This document shows, in pieces, positions 5,278 through 5,300 of a stretch of 5,300 bases of DNA. Origin of the DNA: JAUWCW01 sp030609125 [NCBI: Candidatus Rokuibacteriota bacterium]. GTDB taxonomy: Bacteria; JAUVQV01. The translations under genes were made by a program, and so were the position numbers. The stretch lies in NCBI GenBank assembly GCA_030609125.1, contig JAUWCW010000168.1:1-5300 (forward strand), written 5' to 3'. Position 1 is the first letter of the stretch, and each line of letters begins with the position of its first letter. The notes under the pieces were generated by a model that saw only the letters and a list, made by a program, of their open reading frames with translations, did no database searches and was not told the origin of the DNA.

Positions 5278-5300
5278 CTCTGCTCTTGTGTATCTTAGAT

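Noticed and set aside
5289-5296. TAAGAT on the minus strand as a -10 element for the pseudogene
   Set aside because: Only four of six consensus bases match and the -35 region lies outside the window.

Overview
This is GC-rich bacterial DNA in two blocks. The plus strand (1-3171) carries the end of a maturation cluster for cbb3-type cytochrome c oxidase. The minus strand (3222-5259) carries a two-gene operon for exported proteins of unknown function, preceded by a decayed flavoprotein gene. A cbb3 maturation module beside DUF2092 and DUF6515 proteins suggests a Gram-negative proteobacterium in the wide sense. Desulfobacterota (Deltaproteobacteria-like) is my best guess, from sequence flavour only and unproven.

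Plus strand: a TauE/SafE-type (DsbD_2-like) membrane protein cut by the window start (1-582) overlaps by 14 bp a complete CcoI/FixI copper P-type ATPase (569-3010). CcoS/FixS (3016-3171, 51 residues) follows 5 bp later. The tight packing indicates one translationally coupled operon. CcoI is expected to move Cu(I) across the inner membrane for the CuB site of cbb3 oxidase. CcoS is needed for cofactor-loaded oxidase. The TauE-like protein is probably an accessory metal or redox membrane protein. The oxidase genes (ccoNOQP) and ccoG/ccoH are not visible and could lie to the left.

The two blocks converge across a 50-bp gap (3172-3221) that holds an imperfect hairpin resembling a dispersed palindromic repeat.

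Minus strand, in transcription order: (i) a flavodoxin-family/FMN-reductase pseudogene (5259-4884) with a strong ribosome binding site but an amber stop at codon 2, a missing middle segment and two frame breaks; (ii) a spacer with a 9-bp hairpin; (iii) a secreted DUF2092 protein (4792-4016); (iv) 20 bp later, a DUF6515-like protein (3995-3222) with a signal/anchor segment, a charged helical stretch and three tandem copies of a beta-rich repeat. The last two probably form an envelope-associated operon.

I found no CRISPR array, tRNA, rRNA, transposase or integrase. Nothing here amounts to a clearly new defence or mobile system. The most unusual parts are the pseudogene with its hairpin-framed start, the DUF2092/DUF6515 pair, the changed HP motif in CcoI and several long G tracts.
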